From positions 186,001 to 250,000 of the forward strand of contig NZ_LNFY01000011.1 of assembly GCF_011057685.1 (NCBI RefSeq): a stretch of DNA of 64,000 bases, in the 5' to 3' direction. Shown here in pieces: positions 32,337 to 41,066 of this stretch. Within the stretch, counting starts at the first letter, position 1. Every line of letters begins with the position of its first letter. The notes under the pieces are model-generated. The model had not been told where the DNA came from. It searched no databases and saw nothing but the letters and a program-made list of their open reading frames with translations. Source of the DNA: Thermotoga sp. Ku-13t. Lineage in GTDB: Bacteria; Thermotogota; Thermotogae; Thermotogales; DSM-5069. A program made the position numbers and the translations under genes.

Positions 32337-33008
32337 ATGAAACTGTTCCTGGACAGTGCGAAGCTGGAAGAGATAAAGTACGCCATCGAAAAATGGCACA
32401 TCGATGGGATCACCACGAATCCGAGACATCTGTTCGCGGCGAACATGACTGTGGAACGGTTTGCAGAGGAAATCAAGAGGATCGTTGAAGGTACCGATAT
32501 AAGCGTCAGCCTTGAGGTGAACCCCCACCTCAAAACCGCCGACGAGATAGTCGAAGAAGCCAGACGCCTGGCATATCTCAGTCCAAACTTCGTCATCAAG
32601 GTGCCGGCCACCGAAGTCGGCTTCGAGGCGCTCGCGCGTTTGGCGAAACAGGGTGTGAAGGTGAACATGACGCTGATCTTCACTCCGTTCCAGGCACTTC
32701 AGGCGGCGAGACTCGGAGCCCATTACATAAGCGTTTTTGTGGGCTGGAAAGAGGAGAGGGGCGATTTCGACGCTGAGCTGGTGTCGAAGATCGTGAAGAT
32801 AATCAAAAACTACAACTTTTCATCCAAAATCCTGGTCGCTGCGATCAGATCTGCGAAGCACATCGTTGACGCCGCCCTCGCCGGTGCGGACATCATCACG
32901 GCATCCTGGGAAGTCTACAAGAGATGTTTCGAAAATCCATACACGCAGATGGGTCTGGACATCTTCTGTAATGCCTGGAACGAACTTTACAGGAAGGGAG
33001 GGTCCTGA
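32337..33008 (+). CDS. FSA/TalC-type transaldolase (candidate sulfofructose transaldolase)
   Basis: 223 residues, the size of small FSA/TalC transaldolases. The barrel carries DGITTNP, the Schiff-base Lys88 in NFVIKVPAT, and ILVAAIRSAKHIVDAALAGADI. In FSA and TalC the loop after strand 6 reads VGR and its Arg contacts the substrate phosphate; here it is VGW (Trp137), so the phosphate anchor is missing. That fits a non-phosphorylated substrate head group such as a sulfonate. In the sulfo-TAL pathway a transaldolase cleaves 6-deoxy-6-sulfofructose to sulfolactaldehyde, passing the C3 unit to glyceraldehyde-3-P. Role inferred from residues and neighbours, not proven. Confidence 0.8.
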   Translation: MKLFLDSAKLEEIKYAIEKWHIDGITTNPRHLFAANMTVERFAEEIKRIVEGTDISVSLEVNPHLKTADEIVEEARRLAYLSPNFVIKVPATEVGFEALARLAKQGVKVNMTLIFTPFQALQAARLGAHYISVFVGWKEERGDFDAELVSKIVKIIKNYNFSSKILVAAIRSAKHIVDAALAGADIITASWEVYKRCFENPYTQMGLDIFCNAWNELYRKGGS

Positions 33009-33290
33009 ATGGTGGATTTCCTGGTACACAGAGACGGCGATCATGTGGGTGTGGCGGTCAGAGACATCAAGAAGAATGAACACGTTTCCGGAAAGACCGT
33101 CGATGGGCAGTTCAGTTACGAGCTCGACGCGGTTCAGGACATACCCCTGGGCCACAAGATTGCGCTGAGAGACATCCAGAAGGGTGAGAAAATCGTCGAG
33201 TACGGCGAGATCATCGGCGTGGCGACTGACAACATCGCTAAGGGCGCGCACGTTCACGTACACAACATTCGAAGTTTGAGATGGGGGTGA
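33009..33290 (+). CDS. UxaA-family small subunit, SAF domain (SuyA-like)
   Basis: 93 residues: a stand-alone SAF domain (LVHRDGDHVGVAVRDIKKNE, then IPLGHKIALRDIQKGEKIVEYG and HVHVHNIRSLRWG), equivalent to the N-terminal part of altronate/galactarate dehydratases. In sulfolactate sulfo-lyase the same family is split into SuyA (about 90 residues) and SuyB (about 390), just as here. GGAGGG lies 7 bases before ATG. The next gene encodes the large subunit 5 bases later. An altronate-type dehydratase is the alternative, but no altronate pathway genes adjoin it. Confidence 0.82.
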   Translation: MVDFLVHRDGDHVGVAVRDIKKNEHVSGKTVDGQFSYELDAVQDIPLGHKIALRDIQKGEKIVEYGEIIGVATDNIAKGAHVHVHNIRSLRWG

Positions 33291-33295
33291 TCGAA

Positions 33296-34450
33296 ATGAA
33301 GAGAGAGATACTGGCCTACAGACGGCCCGACGGATCAGTTGGTGTGAGAAACTACGTTCTGATACTTCCCATAGATGACATATCAAACGCGGTGGCCGAG
33401 GCGGTTGAAAAGATTGTGAACGGCACTCTCGCGATCCCACATCCTTACGGTAGATTGCAGTTCGGAAAAGATCTGGAACTGTTCTTCAAAACTCTGATCG
33501 GGACGGGCTTGAATCCGAACGTGGCAGCCGTGGTCGTGATAGGGGTAGAACCGAAATGGACTTGCAAGGTGGCGGAGGAAATCGCGAAGAGCGGAAAATG
33601 GGTTGAAGCCTTTTGGGTGGAAGGTTTTGGACAGCTCAGAACGATCGAAAGAGCCGCGCGCACGGCGGTGAAGTTCGTGGAAGATGCAACGAACCTGAAG
33701 AGGGAAACGGTGGATCTGTCAGATTTGATCGTGAGTTTGAAGTGTGGAGAGTCCGACACGACGTCCGGTCTGGGTGCCAACAGGGTTGTGGGCAGGTTCA
33801 CGGAAAGGTTTCTGGAGATGAGTGGCACGGTGCTGTTCGGTGAAACGACGGAACTTACCGGTGCAGAGCACATCTTGATCCAGAGGATAAAGTCCGAACA
33901 GGAGAGACAGAAATTCATCCGGATGTTCGACGAGTACCAGCAGCTTGTGAAATCTCAGGGCGTGGACCTGCTCGGTTCACAGCCGACGCAGGGAAACATA
34001 GCTGGAGGGTTGAGCACGATAGAAGAAAAAGCTCTCGGTAACTTGCAGAAGATAGGGAACACGATGGTGGACGGCGTGCTCGAGCCGGCAGAAAGACCAC
34101 CAGCGAAAGGCCTCTACTTCATGAACACTTCCTCAGCTGCAGCCGAGGCGGTGACGCTCTTCGCAGCCGCAGGGGCCGCGATCCATCTGTTCCCGACCGG
34201 CCAGGGCAACCCCATAGGCAATCCGATCGTGCCCGTCATAAAGATCACCGCCAATCCGAAGACAGCGCAGTGCATGTTCGAACACATCGATGTGGACGTC
34301 TCCGATCTGCTTCGGCTTAAGATCTCCCTGGACGAAGCTACGGAAAGATTGTTCAGCAGGGTCGTTGAAACCGCGTGTGGCAGATTCGTGAAGGCTGAAA
34401 TCCTGAACCACAGAGAGTTCGTGCCGACCAAGCTCTATCCAAGCGCGTAG
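33296..34450 (+). CDS. UxaA-family large subunit (SuyB-like; candidate (R)-sulfolactate sulfo-lyase)
   Basis: 384 residues. Catalytic part of the altronate dehydratase/sulfolactate lyase family: RRPDGSVGVRNYVLILP, VIGVEPKWTCKVAEEI, SLKCGESDTTSGLGANR, ELTGAEHIL and FPTGQGNPIGNPIVPVIK are family-typical, with the conserved Cys residues that hold a metal or Fe-S centre. SuyAB eliminates sulfite from (R)-sulfolactate giving pyruvate. ATG 33296 is chosen for GGGGGT 7 bases upstream. The split-gene arrangement, with an aldehyde dehydrogenase downstream and transaldolase upstream, favours the sulfolactate role over altronate dehydration. Sequence alone cannot separate the two with certainty. Confidence 0.8.
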   Translation: MKREILAYRRPDGSVGVRNYVLILPIDDISNAVAEAVEKIVNGTLAIPHPYGRLQFGKDLELFFKTLIGTGLNPNVAAVVVIGVEPKWTCKVAEEIAKSGKWVEAFWVEGFGQLRTIERAARTAVKFVEDATNLKRETVDLSDLIVSLKCGESDTTSGLGANRVVGRFTERFLEMSGTVLFGETTELTGAEHILIQRIKSEQERQKFIRMFDEYQQLVKSQGVDLLGSQPTQGNIAGGLSTIEEKALGNLQKIGNTMVDGVLEPAERPPAKGLYFMNTSSAAAEAVTLFAAAGAAIHLFPTGQGNPIGNPIVPVIKITANPKTAQCMFEHIDVDVSDLLRLKISLDEATERLFSRVVETACGRFVKAEILNHREFVPTKLYPSA

Positions 34451-34463
34451 CGGGGTGAAGCGC

Positions 34464-35882
34464 ATGAAGATGCTTGTGGCAGGAAAGTGGATCGACAGGG
34501 ACAGAAAGATAGAGGTCCTTTTTCCCTACGACGGTAGTGTGGTCGATACGGTACCCGTGACCGAAGAGGAAGACGTCGAGCGAGCCCTGGAAAGTGCCGT
34601 AGAAGGTGCACAGTTGATGCGCAATCTCTCCGCCTATGAAAGGTCCACGATTCTGAAGCGCACGGCAGATTTGATCCGTCAGAACGAGGCAAAGTTCACT
34701 GACACGATCGTTATGGAGGTTGGAAAGACAGTTAAGGAAGCACGAGCCGAAGTGGTGAGGACGGCCGAACTGTTCGAACTGTGCAGTGAAGAGGCGAAGA
34801 GGATACACGGAGAAACCATCCCCTTCGACTCGCTAAAGGGTTCAGAACACAAAACTGGTTACTTCGTGAGAGAACCGGCCGGCGTCGTCGTGGCGATAAC
34901 ACCGTTCAACGTACCGCTGGCACTGTGTGCTCACAAGATCAGTCCGGCCATCGCTGCAGGCAACGCCGTGATCGTCAAGCCGGCTTCCAAAACCCCTTTG
35001 AGCACACTCCTTTTGGGTGAGACGTTGCTCGAAGCTGGGCTACCGCCGCAGGCGCTGAGTGTTCTCACCGGACCGGGTGGTGGAGTGGGAATGAAACTGG
35101 TCAGAGACAGAAGGGTCCGTGTTGTGAGCTTCACGGGGAGCGTCGGCGTTGGAGAGGAAATAGCGAAGAACGCTGGACTGAAGAAGATCCTGATGGAACT
35201 TGGTTCTAACTCTCCCGTCATAGTCACGAAGAGTGCAGACCTTCAGAAGGCCGTTAAGGCCGTGGTTTCCGGAGGTTACTCCATCGCAGGTCAGGTGTGC
35301 ATATCCGTCCAAAGGGTTTACGTTCAGAGGGAAGTCTTTTCAGAGTTCGTAGAGCTCCTGTTGGAGGCTGTGAAAGAATTGAAGGTCGGTGATCCGAGGC
35401 TCAAGACGACGGATATGGGACCTGTGATAGACGAACAGAACGCACAGAGGATCGCAGAGTGGTTCGACGAAGCGATCCAAGCCGGCGCGAAACTCGCAAC
35501 GGGTGGCCGAAGAAACTACACGCTCGTCGAGCCAACGGTCCTGCTCGAAGTTCCGAAAAAAACAAAGATCATGAACGAGGAGCTCTTTGGACCTGGCGTC
35601 GCCGTGAACAGCTTCGAAACGTTGCAGGAGGCCATAGACGAAGCGAACTCGACCCGTTACGGTCTTCAGGCTTCGATATTCACCTCCGATCTGCTCGAAG
35701 CGTTCGAGGCTATCAAAAAGTTGCAGTTCGGAGGTGTACTGATCAACGAGGGCACCAGGTACAGGGCGGACTTCATGCCCTATGGCGGTTACAAAGACAG
35801 CGGCATAGGAAGAGAGGGCGTGAGGTTCGCAATAGAAGAGCTCACAGAAATAAAAACGGTCGTGTTCGAAACCAGGAGGTGA
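34464..35882 (+). CDS. Aldehyde dehydrogenase (candidate sulfolactaldehyde dehydrogenase)
   Basis: 472 residues, NAD(P)-dependent aldehyde dehydrogenase superfamily, closest in style to lactaldehyde/GapN-type enzymes. ITPFNVPLALCAHK and VKPASKTPLS bind cofactor, the general-base Glu is in LMELGSNSP, and the nucleophile Cys is in AGQVCISVQ; NEELFGPGVAV is near the C-terminus. In sulfoglycolysis such an enzyme oxidises (S)-sulfolactaldehyde to (S)-sulfolactate. ATG 34464 follows GGGGTG by 6 bases and is preferred to GTG 34455. Function assigned by position between SuyB-like and sulfoquinovosidase-like genes. Confidence 0.85.
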   Translation: MKMLVAGKWIDRDRKIEVLFPYDGSVVDTVPVTEEEDVERALESAVEGAQLMRNLSAYERSTILKRTADLIRQNEAKFTDTIVMEVGKTVKEARAEVVRTAELFELCSEEAKRIHGETIPFDSLKGSEHKTGYFVREPAGVVVAITPFNVPLALCAHKISPAIAAGNAVIVKPASKTPLSTLLLGETLLEAGLPPQALSVLTGPGGGVGMKLVRDRRVRVVSFTGSVGVGEEIAKNAGLKKILMELGSNSPVIVTKSADLQKAVKAVVSGGYSIAGQVCISVQRVYVQREVFSEFVELLLEAVKELKVGDPRLKTTDMGPVIDEQNAQRIAEWFDEAIQAGAKLATGGRRNYTLVEPTVLLEVPKKTKIMNEELFGPGVAVNSFETLQEAIDEANSTRYGLQASIFTSDLLEAFEAIKKLQFGGVLINEGTRYRADFMPYGGYKDSGIGREGVRFAIEELTEIKTVVFETRR

Positions 35883-35886
35883 CGCG

Positions 35887-37857
35887 ATGAACATCGAGAC
35901 TTCGAGCGCCGGCTTTCGCGCAAAATACAAAGACCTGATGCTTGAACACACTTTCGAAAGGCCCCTAATCCATTACGGACGCGGAATAGCAACTTACCAC
36001 ATGTCGCACGGGAACTTCAGAATAGAAGACGAACTGTTCTGCAAGTACCCTGCAAAACGTTTCAGTGTGAACGAAAACGTTGTATTGTTTGATGAAACGA
36101 TAAAAATGAGTCTCACAGAGAAAGACGGAAAATTACACGTGAGATTCGAACCACTCCGGAACGATTTCAACAGGCTCTGGTTCAGATTGCCCGCGTCGGA
36201 GAACGAGTTCGTTTACGGTTGTGGGGAGCAGTATTCTCACTTCAACCTCAGGGGCAGGAAACTACCCATCTGGGTTTCGGAACAGGGAGTGGGACGCAAC
36301 AAAAAGGACCTGATCACACTGTTTGTGGACTGGGCTTACGATGCTGGGGGAGATTGGTACACGACCTATTATCCACAGCCAGTGTTCGTCAGTTCAAAGG
36401 GCTATTTCTGCATCGTGAACGGTTCTTCGTACATGGAGTTCGATTTCAGAAAACCGGACGTTTTTGAAGTATGCGTCTGGCAGATGCCGATCGAGATCAT
36501 CCTTTACAGAAGCGATGACTGGTCGGGCCTCTTTGGAAAATTGAGCGAGCTTTTGGGAACACAGCCCGTCCTGCCAGAATGGGTCCTGGATGGCGCGATA
36601 CTCGGCATTCAGGGCGGAACGAAAACGATGCTCGAAAAGATCGAGAAGATGTCAAAGAACGGTTTGAAGATAGCCGGCGTGTGGATCCAGGACTGGGAAG
36701 GAAAACGTGTGACGAGCTTTGGAAAACAATTGATGTGGAACTGGGTTTACTCTGAAGAGCTGTATCCGAACCTGTCGAAAACCATAGAGGATCTGCACTC
36801 ACAAAGAATCAGGGTGCTGGGCTACATCAATCCCTTTCTTGCACTCGAAGGATCACTTTACAGGGAAGCTTCAGAGAAGAACTATCTGGTGAAAAGATCG
36901 AACGGACAGGAATATCACATCGTTGTGACGACCTTCCCGGCGGCGATCGTCGATGTGACGAAGCCTGAAGCGTTCGAGTGGCTCAAAGGTATCATCAAAT
37001 CGAATATGATCGGAATAGGTCTGTCCGGCTGGATGGCAGACTATGGAGAATACCTCCCCACCGACGCCGTCCTGTCCAGCGGTGAGCCGGCGGAGACGTT
37101 CCACAATAGGTTCCCCGTGGAATGGGCGAGGTTGAATTATGAGGCTGTGAAAGAGAGCGAAAGATCCGATCTGGTCTTCTTCATGCGCTCAGGTTATTTG
37201 AACAGCTCCAGGTTCACCCCACTCTACTGGCACGGAGATCAGCTGGTCAATTGGTCCGTGGACGATGGTATAGCTTCCGTGATACCTGCAAAGCTGTCGC
37301 TTTCCATGTGCGCAGTTTCTCAGATACATTCCGACATAGGCGGTTACACCACGCTCGCAAAGAACGTTCCAGAAATGATCAGGACGGTCAGAACGAAAGA
37401 ACTGTTCATGAGGTGGACCGAGCTGAGCGTGTTCGAACCCGTCATGAGGACGCATGAAGGTAACTGGCCGGACGAGAACTGGCAGTTCGATTCCGACGAA
37501 GAAACGATAAAACATTTCGTCGAGATGACGGATCTTCATGTGAAATTGAAAAATTATTTCCTCGCGTGCTTGAAGGAATACCAGCAAAAAGGATTGCCAC
37601 TCTTCAGGCCTCTGTTTCTCCACTATCCACACGAAGAGAGGTGCTGGACGGAACAGTACGAATTTTTGTTCGGCAGGGACATCCTTGTGGCGCCCGTGCT
37701 CAAACCGAACGTGGATAGATGGCAGGTCTATCTCCCGCAGGACGAATGGATACATTACTGGAGCGGTAAGCTGCTGCGCGGTGGCGTGCACGAAGTCGAA
37801 GCGCCGATCGGTCGACCACCGTTCTTCATTAGGGCAGGGAGTGAGATGAAGTGGTGA
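35887..37857 (+). CDS. GH31 glycosidase of the sulfoquinovosidase (YihQ) subgroup
   Basis: 656 residues. The barrel follows E. coli YihQ closely in order and spacing: GIQGGT, GVWIQDWEGKRVTSFG, GWMADYGEYLPTD, WHGDQLVNWSVDDG, HSDIGGYTT and FLFGRDILVAPV. Nucleophile Asp385 and acid/base Asp451. Of the five sulfonate-recognition positions in YihQ (Q262, Q288, R301, W304, Y508) four are kept as Gln242, Gln268, Trp284 and Tyr487, but the Arg is Gln281 (codon CAA at 36727). It lacks a signal peptide, so it acts in the cytoplasm after import. AGGAGGTG precedes the ATG. It either hydrolyses sulfoquinovosides with altered binding or has changed substrate. Confidence 0.88.
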   Translation: MNIETSSAGFRAKYKDLMLEHTFERPLIHYGRGIATYHMSHGNFRIEDELFCKYPAKRFSVNENVVLFDETIKMSLTEKDGKLHVRFEPLRNDFNRLWFRLPASENEFVYGCGEQYSHFNLRGRKLPIWVSEQGVGRNKKDLITLFVDWAYDAGGDWYTTYYPQPVFVSSKGYFCIVNGSSYMEFDFRKPDVFEVCVWQMPIEIILYRSDDWSGLFGKLSELLGTQPVLPEWVLDGAILGIQGGTKTMLEKIEKMSKNGLKIAGVWIQDWEGKRVTSFGKQLMWNWVYSEELYPNLSKTIEDLHSQRIRVLGYINPFLALEGSLYREASEKNYLVKRSNGQEYHIVVTTFPAAIVDVTKPEAFEWLKGIIKSNMIGIGLSGWMADYGEYLPTDAVLSSGEPAETFHNRFPVEWARLNYEAVKESERSDLVFFMRSGYLNSSRFTPLYWHGDQLVNWSVDDGIASVIPAKLSLSMCAVSQIHSDIGGYTTLAKNVPEMIRTVRTKELFMRWTELSVFEPVMRTHEGNWPDENWQFDSDEETIKHFVEMTDLHVKLKNYFLACLKEYQQKGLPLFRPLFLHYPHEERCWTEQYEFLFGRDILVAPVLKPNVDRWQVYLPQDEWIHYWSGKLLRGGVHEVEAPIGRPPFFIRAGSEMKW

Positions 37858-39260
37858 AAGTAAAGGTCGGACTTGTTGGCCTGATGCAACCGAACTTTCG
37901 AGGCGACAAGGAAAGTGTCTACAGAAGGTGCGTGGAAGGTTTGAAAGAGCTTTCAGAAGAGCTCGGCTTCGAACTGTTTTCTTACTCGAAACTGCTGAGC
38001 GATGTGAACGAGGCGAAGAAAGCTAAAGAAGAGATCGAAAACCAGGCTGTGGACTTTCTTCTGATTCTGAACGTTTCGTTCGCATCTGGTTATCTGGTGC
38101 AAACTCTGGCTCAGACGGATGCATTCATAGGTCTGTGGTCCGTCCCGGAGCAATCGGATTCAGGCCCTCTGCCGCAGAACTCTTTCTGCGCGATGAATCT
38201 CAACGCGAGTTTGATGAAGCTCATGACCACGCACAAAAAATTCAAATGGTTCTACGGTTACGCGGAGGAAAAACTTTTCCGTGAGAGGTTTTCCACAACG
38301 ATCAGGGCTCTGAATGCCTTGAAGAATCTGAAAGATAAAAGGATCGTTCAGATCGGAGGTCACGCACCAGGATTCGATAGTCTGGCGTACGATGCAGAAA
38401 AGATCAGAGAGATCTTCGGTGTGCACATCAAAGAAGTACCGTTCGAGACACTGAAAGATCTCATGCAAAAACAAAAAGACGTTGAAGACATCGTCGCAGA
38501 CCTCAAACGGAGGCATGAAAGCATCGATCCGCTTTCCGAAAGAACGCTCGTTCCGGCCGCATCTTTGATAAGAACGCTCAGAGAAATCTGTGAAACTGAG
38601 AAGTGTGGAGCGATCGCACTGCTTTGCTGGCCCAAATTCAGGAGCGAACTTTCCATGGTGCCGTGCGCGTCAATGGGTTACCTCAACGATGAAGGCTTCG
38701 TTGTGGCGTGCGAAGGAGATGTGCTGGGAGCTCTGAGCATGCTCGTTCTGAAACTCATCAGCAATCATCCAGCGATGCTCTTCGACGTTGTGAGCCTGGA
38801 TCTGAAAGACGAGAACCTGCTTTTCTGGCACTGCGGTGTCGGTATGAAGTCTTATTCGAACCGTTTGTTCATGAAAAAACATTTCAATCCGGGTCCTTAC
38901 GATCCTGAGAAAGGCTGGCTGGAGATGGCACCGGTTTCGGAGATGGTGGTTGATCCGATGCCAGCGACCGTTTTGAGGTTAACTGAGAACGGAACAAAAG
39001 CGTTCGTCTTCGAAGGCGAATTCCTCGGCGATGTGAAACCTTCCTTTGACGGCAGCAGGGGCTGGTTCTCGAGCCTGAAGGATCATACGGGCAGGAAACT
39101 TCAAGTTCTTGACCTCGTGAACACGCTGATGTGTCACAGGCTGGAACACCACTTCGCGGTCGTGCGAGGCCACTGGGCGAAGCACTTGGTGGAGATGTTC
39201 CAGTGGCTCGGTGTAGAATTACTTGAGACGGTTCCATATTCGGAAAACAGCGTGTGTTGA
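37851..39260 (+). CDS. L-fucose/L-arabinose isomerase-fold protein (candidate sulfoquinovose isomerase)
   Basis: 469 residues. Three-part FucI/AraA-like architecture: an N-terminal Rossmann-like half (LVGLMQPNFRGDKESV, VDFLLILNVSFASG) and a C-terminal isomerase domain with the hallmark CASMGYLNDEGFVVACEGDVLGAL and later HFAVVRGHWAKHLVEM. Such enzymes interconvert aldoses and ketoses with Mn2+. In this operon the reaction expected is sulfoquinovose to sulfofructose, upstream of the transaldolase. The GTG start overlaps the GH31 stop. The substrate assignment is by context only; it does not resemble the AGE-type isomerase YihS. Confidence 0.8.
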   Translation: MVKVKVGLVGLMQPNFRGDKESVYRRCVEGLKELSEELGFELFSYSKLLSDVNEAKKAKEEIENQAVDFLLILNVSFASGYLVQTLAQTDAFIGLWSVPEQSDSGPLPQNSFCAMNLNASLMKLMTTHKKFKWFYGYAEEKLFRERFSTTIRALNALKNLKDKRIVQIGGHAPGFDSLAYDAEKIREIFGVHIKEVPFETLKDLMQKQKDVEDIVADLKRRHESIDPLSERTLVPAASLIRTLREICETEKCGAIALLCWPKFRSELSMVPCASMGYLNDEGFVVACEGDVLGALSMLVLKLISNHPAMLFDVVSLDLKDENLLFWHCGVGMKSYSNRLFMKKHFNPGPYDPEKGWLEMAPVSEMVVDPMPATVLRLTENGTKAFVFEGEFLGDVKPSFDGSRGWFSSLKDHTGRKLQVLDLVNTLMCHRLEHHFAVVRGHWAKHLVEMFQWLGVELLETVPYSENSVC

Positions 39261-39272
39261 GCGGGTGAAAAA

Positions 39273-40259
39273 ATGAGAAAAGCGAAGAGACCCACGATCA
39301 AGGATATCGCATCGCTCAGTGGTTATTCCATAAACACCGTGTCGAGGGCACTGCGAGGAAGAGGCTACGTGAGTGCGGAGGCGAAGCAGAAGATTTTGCA
39401 GATCGCCGAGAAGATAGGTTATTACAAGGACAAGACGGCGCTCTCTTTGAGGAACCGTCAGACCAAGATCATAGGTGTCGTGATAGTCGACAATTCGAAC
39501 CCGTTCTACGCAGACGTGTTGAGAGGCATAGAGGAAGTCGCGTACGCGGAAAGTTACGAAACGATCCTGGTCAACAGCTACCGCGATCCGGAGAGGGAGA
39601 AAGCTGCGCTCATAAGGTTGATCGAACGGCGTGTCGATGGTTTGATAATCACCTCGACGCAGCAGAACTGGGACTTTCTGCTCTGGGTTCGAAACACAGG
39701 AATAAACGTGGTCCTGGTTGGTTCACACCATGAAGGCTTGCTCTCCGTCCGGCCGGACGACATCAAGGCAGGTTATCTGGCTGCAGAACATCTGGTGCAG
39801 ATGGGTCACAGAAAGATCGTGATGCTGAACTCCCTGCCGCACAAGTTCACATCGCAGATGAGGTTGAAAGGTTTTTTGAACGGCGTGGGCGATGAGGCAC
39901 AGGTCCGCGTGATAAACTCCGCGGAGGGTTTCGAGAACGCCTATCGAGCGTTCGAAGATTTCCTGAAAAACCTGTGGAATGGAGAAACGGCGGTGTTCTG
40001 CTACAATGACATCTTCGCCTACGCGGTCATAAAGTGTCTGAACGATCGAGGGCTCCGAGTTCCAGAAGATATGAGCGTTGTTGGGGTGGACGATCTGGTC
40101 TTTTCGTCGATCGTTTCACCCCCGTTGACCACCGTGAGGATAGACAGGTTTCAGCTCGGTAGAACCGCGTTCCAGGGTGTTCTCGGCAAGCTAGACCGGG
40201 AAGAAACGATCGTTGATGTTGAGCTGATTGTACGCAACAGTGTGAAGCACATCGGTTGA
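39273..40259 (+). CDS. LacI-family transcriptional regulator
   Basis: 328 residues. N-terminal HTH (about 8-27; TIKDIASLSGYSINTVSRAL with hinge helix after residue 50) and a periplasmic-binding-like effector domain (VVIVDNSNPFYADVLRG, VDGLIITST, VGVDDLVFSSIVSPPLTTV). Likely represses the operon by binding the palindrome at 29338-29355 and is released by a sugar of the pathway. It lies inside the operon, 12 bases after the isomerase, so it would be autoregulated. Confidence 0.93.
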   Translation: MRKAKRPTIKDIASLSGYSINTVSRALRGRGYVSAEAKQKILQIAEKIGYYKDKTALSLRNRQTKIIGVVIVDNSNPFYADVLRGIEEVAYAESYETILVNSYRDPEREKAALIRLIERRVDGLIITSTQQNWDFLLWVRNTGINVVLVGSHHEGLLSVRPDDIKAGYLAAEHLVQMGHRKIVMLNSLPHKFTSQMRLKGFLNGVGDEAQVRVINSAEGFENAYRAFEDFLKNLWNGETAVFCYNDIFAYAVIKCLNDRGLRVPEDMSVVGVDDLVFSSIVSPPLTTVRIDRFQLGRTAFQGVLGKLDREETIVDVELIVRNSVKHIG

Positions 40260-40297
40260 TGCTCGAACCTGATTCCCGTTCGCCGGGAGGACGCAAC

Positions 40298-41026
40298 ATG
40301 AAGAAAGACGAATATTCCTTCACACAAGTTGAACCAGGTGTTTGGCACATCGTCGATTACAGGAAAGACAGTATGTACTTAGTCGAAGGAGAACGTGAAG
40401 CGCTCCTGATCGATACCGGCATGGGTGAAGGGGACTTGAAGGCTCTCGTGAACTCGATCACGAAGAAACCCACTTCTGTAGTGATCACCCACGCGCACTG
40501 GGACCACATCATGCAAGCGGATCAGTTCGAGAAGGTTTACCTCAACCACAGAGACCTTCCCATAATAGAATTGTTCAAGTTGAAAGTGCCAGTGCAAAGG
40601 TTCATGGACGTGAGCGAAGGCTGTGTCTTCAATCTCGGTGGGAGGTTTCTGGAGGTCGTCGAGGTTCCCGGTCACACACCCGGCTCCATAGTGCTGATAG
40701 ACAGACAAAGCAAGCTTTTGTTCAGTGGGGATGCGATCGGCGCGGGACACACGTGGATGCACCTTCCAGGCTGCCTGCCACTCGCAGTTTATCTTGAGAG
40801 TCTCGAGAGGCTTTTGCAGATCGATGGCTTTGAGAAGATATACCACGGCCATCTTGCCGAGTCGAAGGTTTTCGATGTTCAGCACCTCAAAGACCTGATC
40901 GAGGCGGTTCGGCTGGTCACCGAAGGAAAGCTGGTGGGTCAACCTTACAGCTTTGGCAACTTCGAAGGGCTCTACGTCACCCACCGCTCTGCGGTGCTGG
41001 TGTACGATCCAAACAACGTGAGGTGA
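40298..41026 (+). CDS. Metallo-beta-lactamase-fold hydrolase
   Basis: 242 residues. Metal-binding motif THAHWDH (His65, His67, Asp69, His70), further ligands His in VPGHTPGS, Asp in LFSGDAIG and His in YHGHL near residue 190. The superfamily hydrolyses thioesters, lactones, phosphodiesters and more. Within a sugar operon a lactonase or glyoxalase II-like detoxification role is possible. ATG 40298 follows GGGAGG by 8 bases; the open frame reaches back to 40256 without a ribosome site. No known sulfoglycolysis enzyme of this fold comes to mind, so its job is open. Confidence 0.83.
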   Translation: MKKDEYSFTQVEPGVWHIVDYRKDSMYLVEGEREALLIDTGMGEGDLKALVNSITKKPTSVVITHAHWDHIMQADQFEKVYLNHRDLPIIELFKLKVPVQRFMDVSEGCVFNLGGRFLEVVEVPGHTPGSIVLIDRQSKLLFSGDAIGAGHTWMHLPGCLPLAVYLESLERLLQIDGFEKIYHGHLAESKVFDVQHLKDLIEAVRLVTEGKLVGQPYSFGNFEGLYVTHRSAVLVYDPNNVR

Positions 41027-41066
41027 AAGCGCAGATACGATCGTTCCTTCGTGGGGGGTGCGTTTT

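Noticed and set aside
33009-34450. Altronate or galactarate dehydratase as the primary call
   Set aside because: The split into about 93 and 384 residues is SuyA/SuyB-like and no uronate or galactarate genes adjoin. It remains the main alternative and is stated in the entries.
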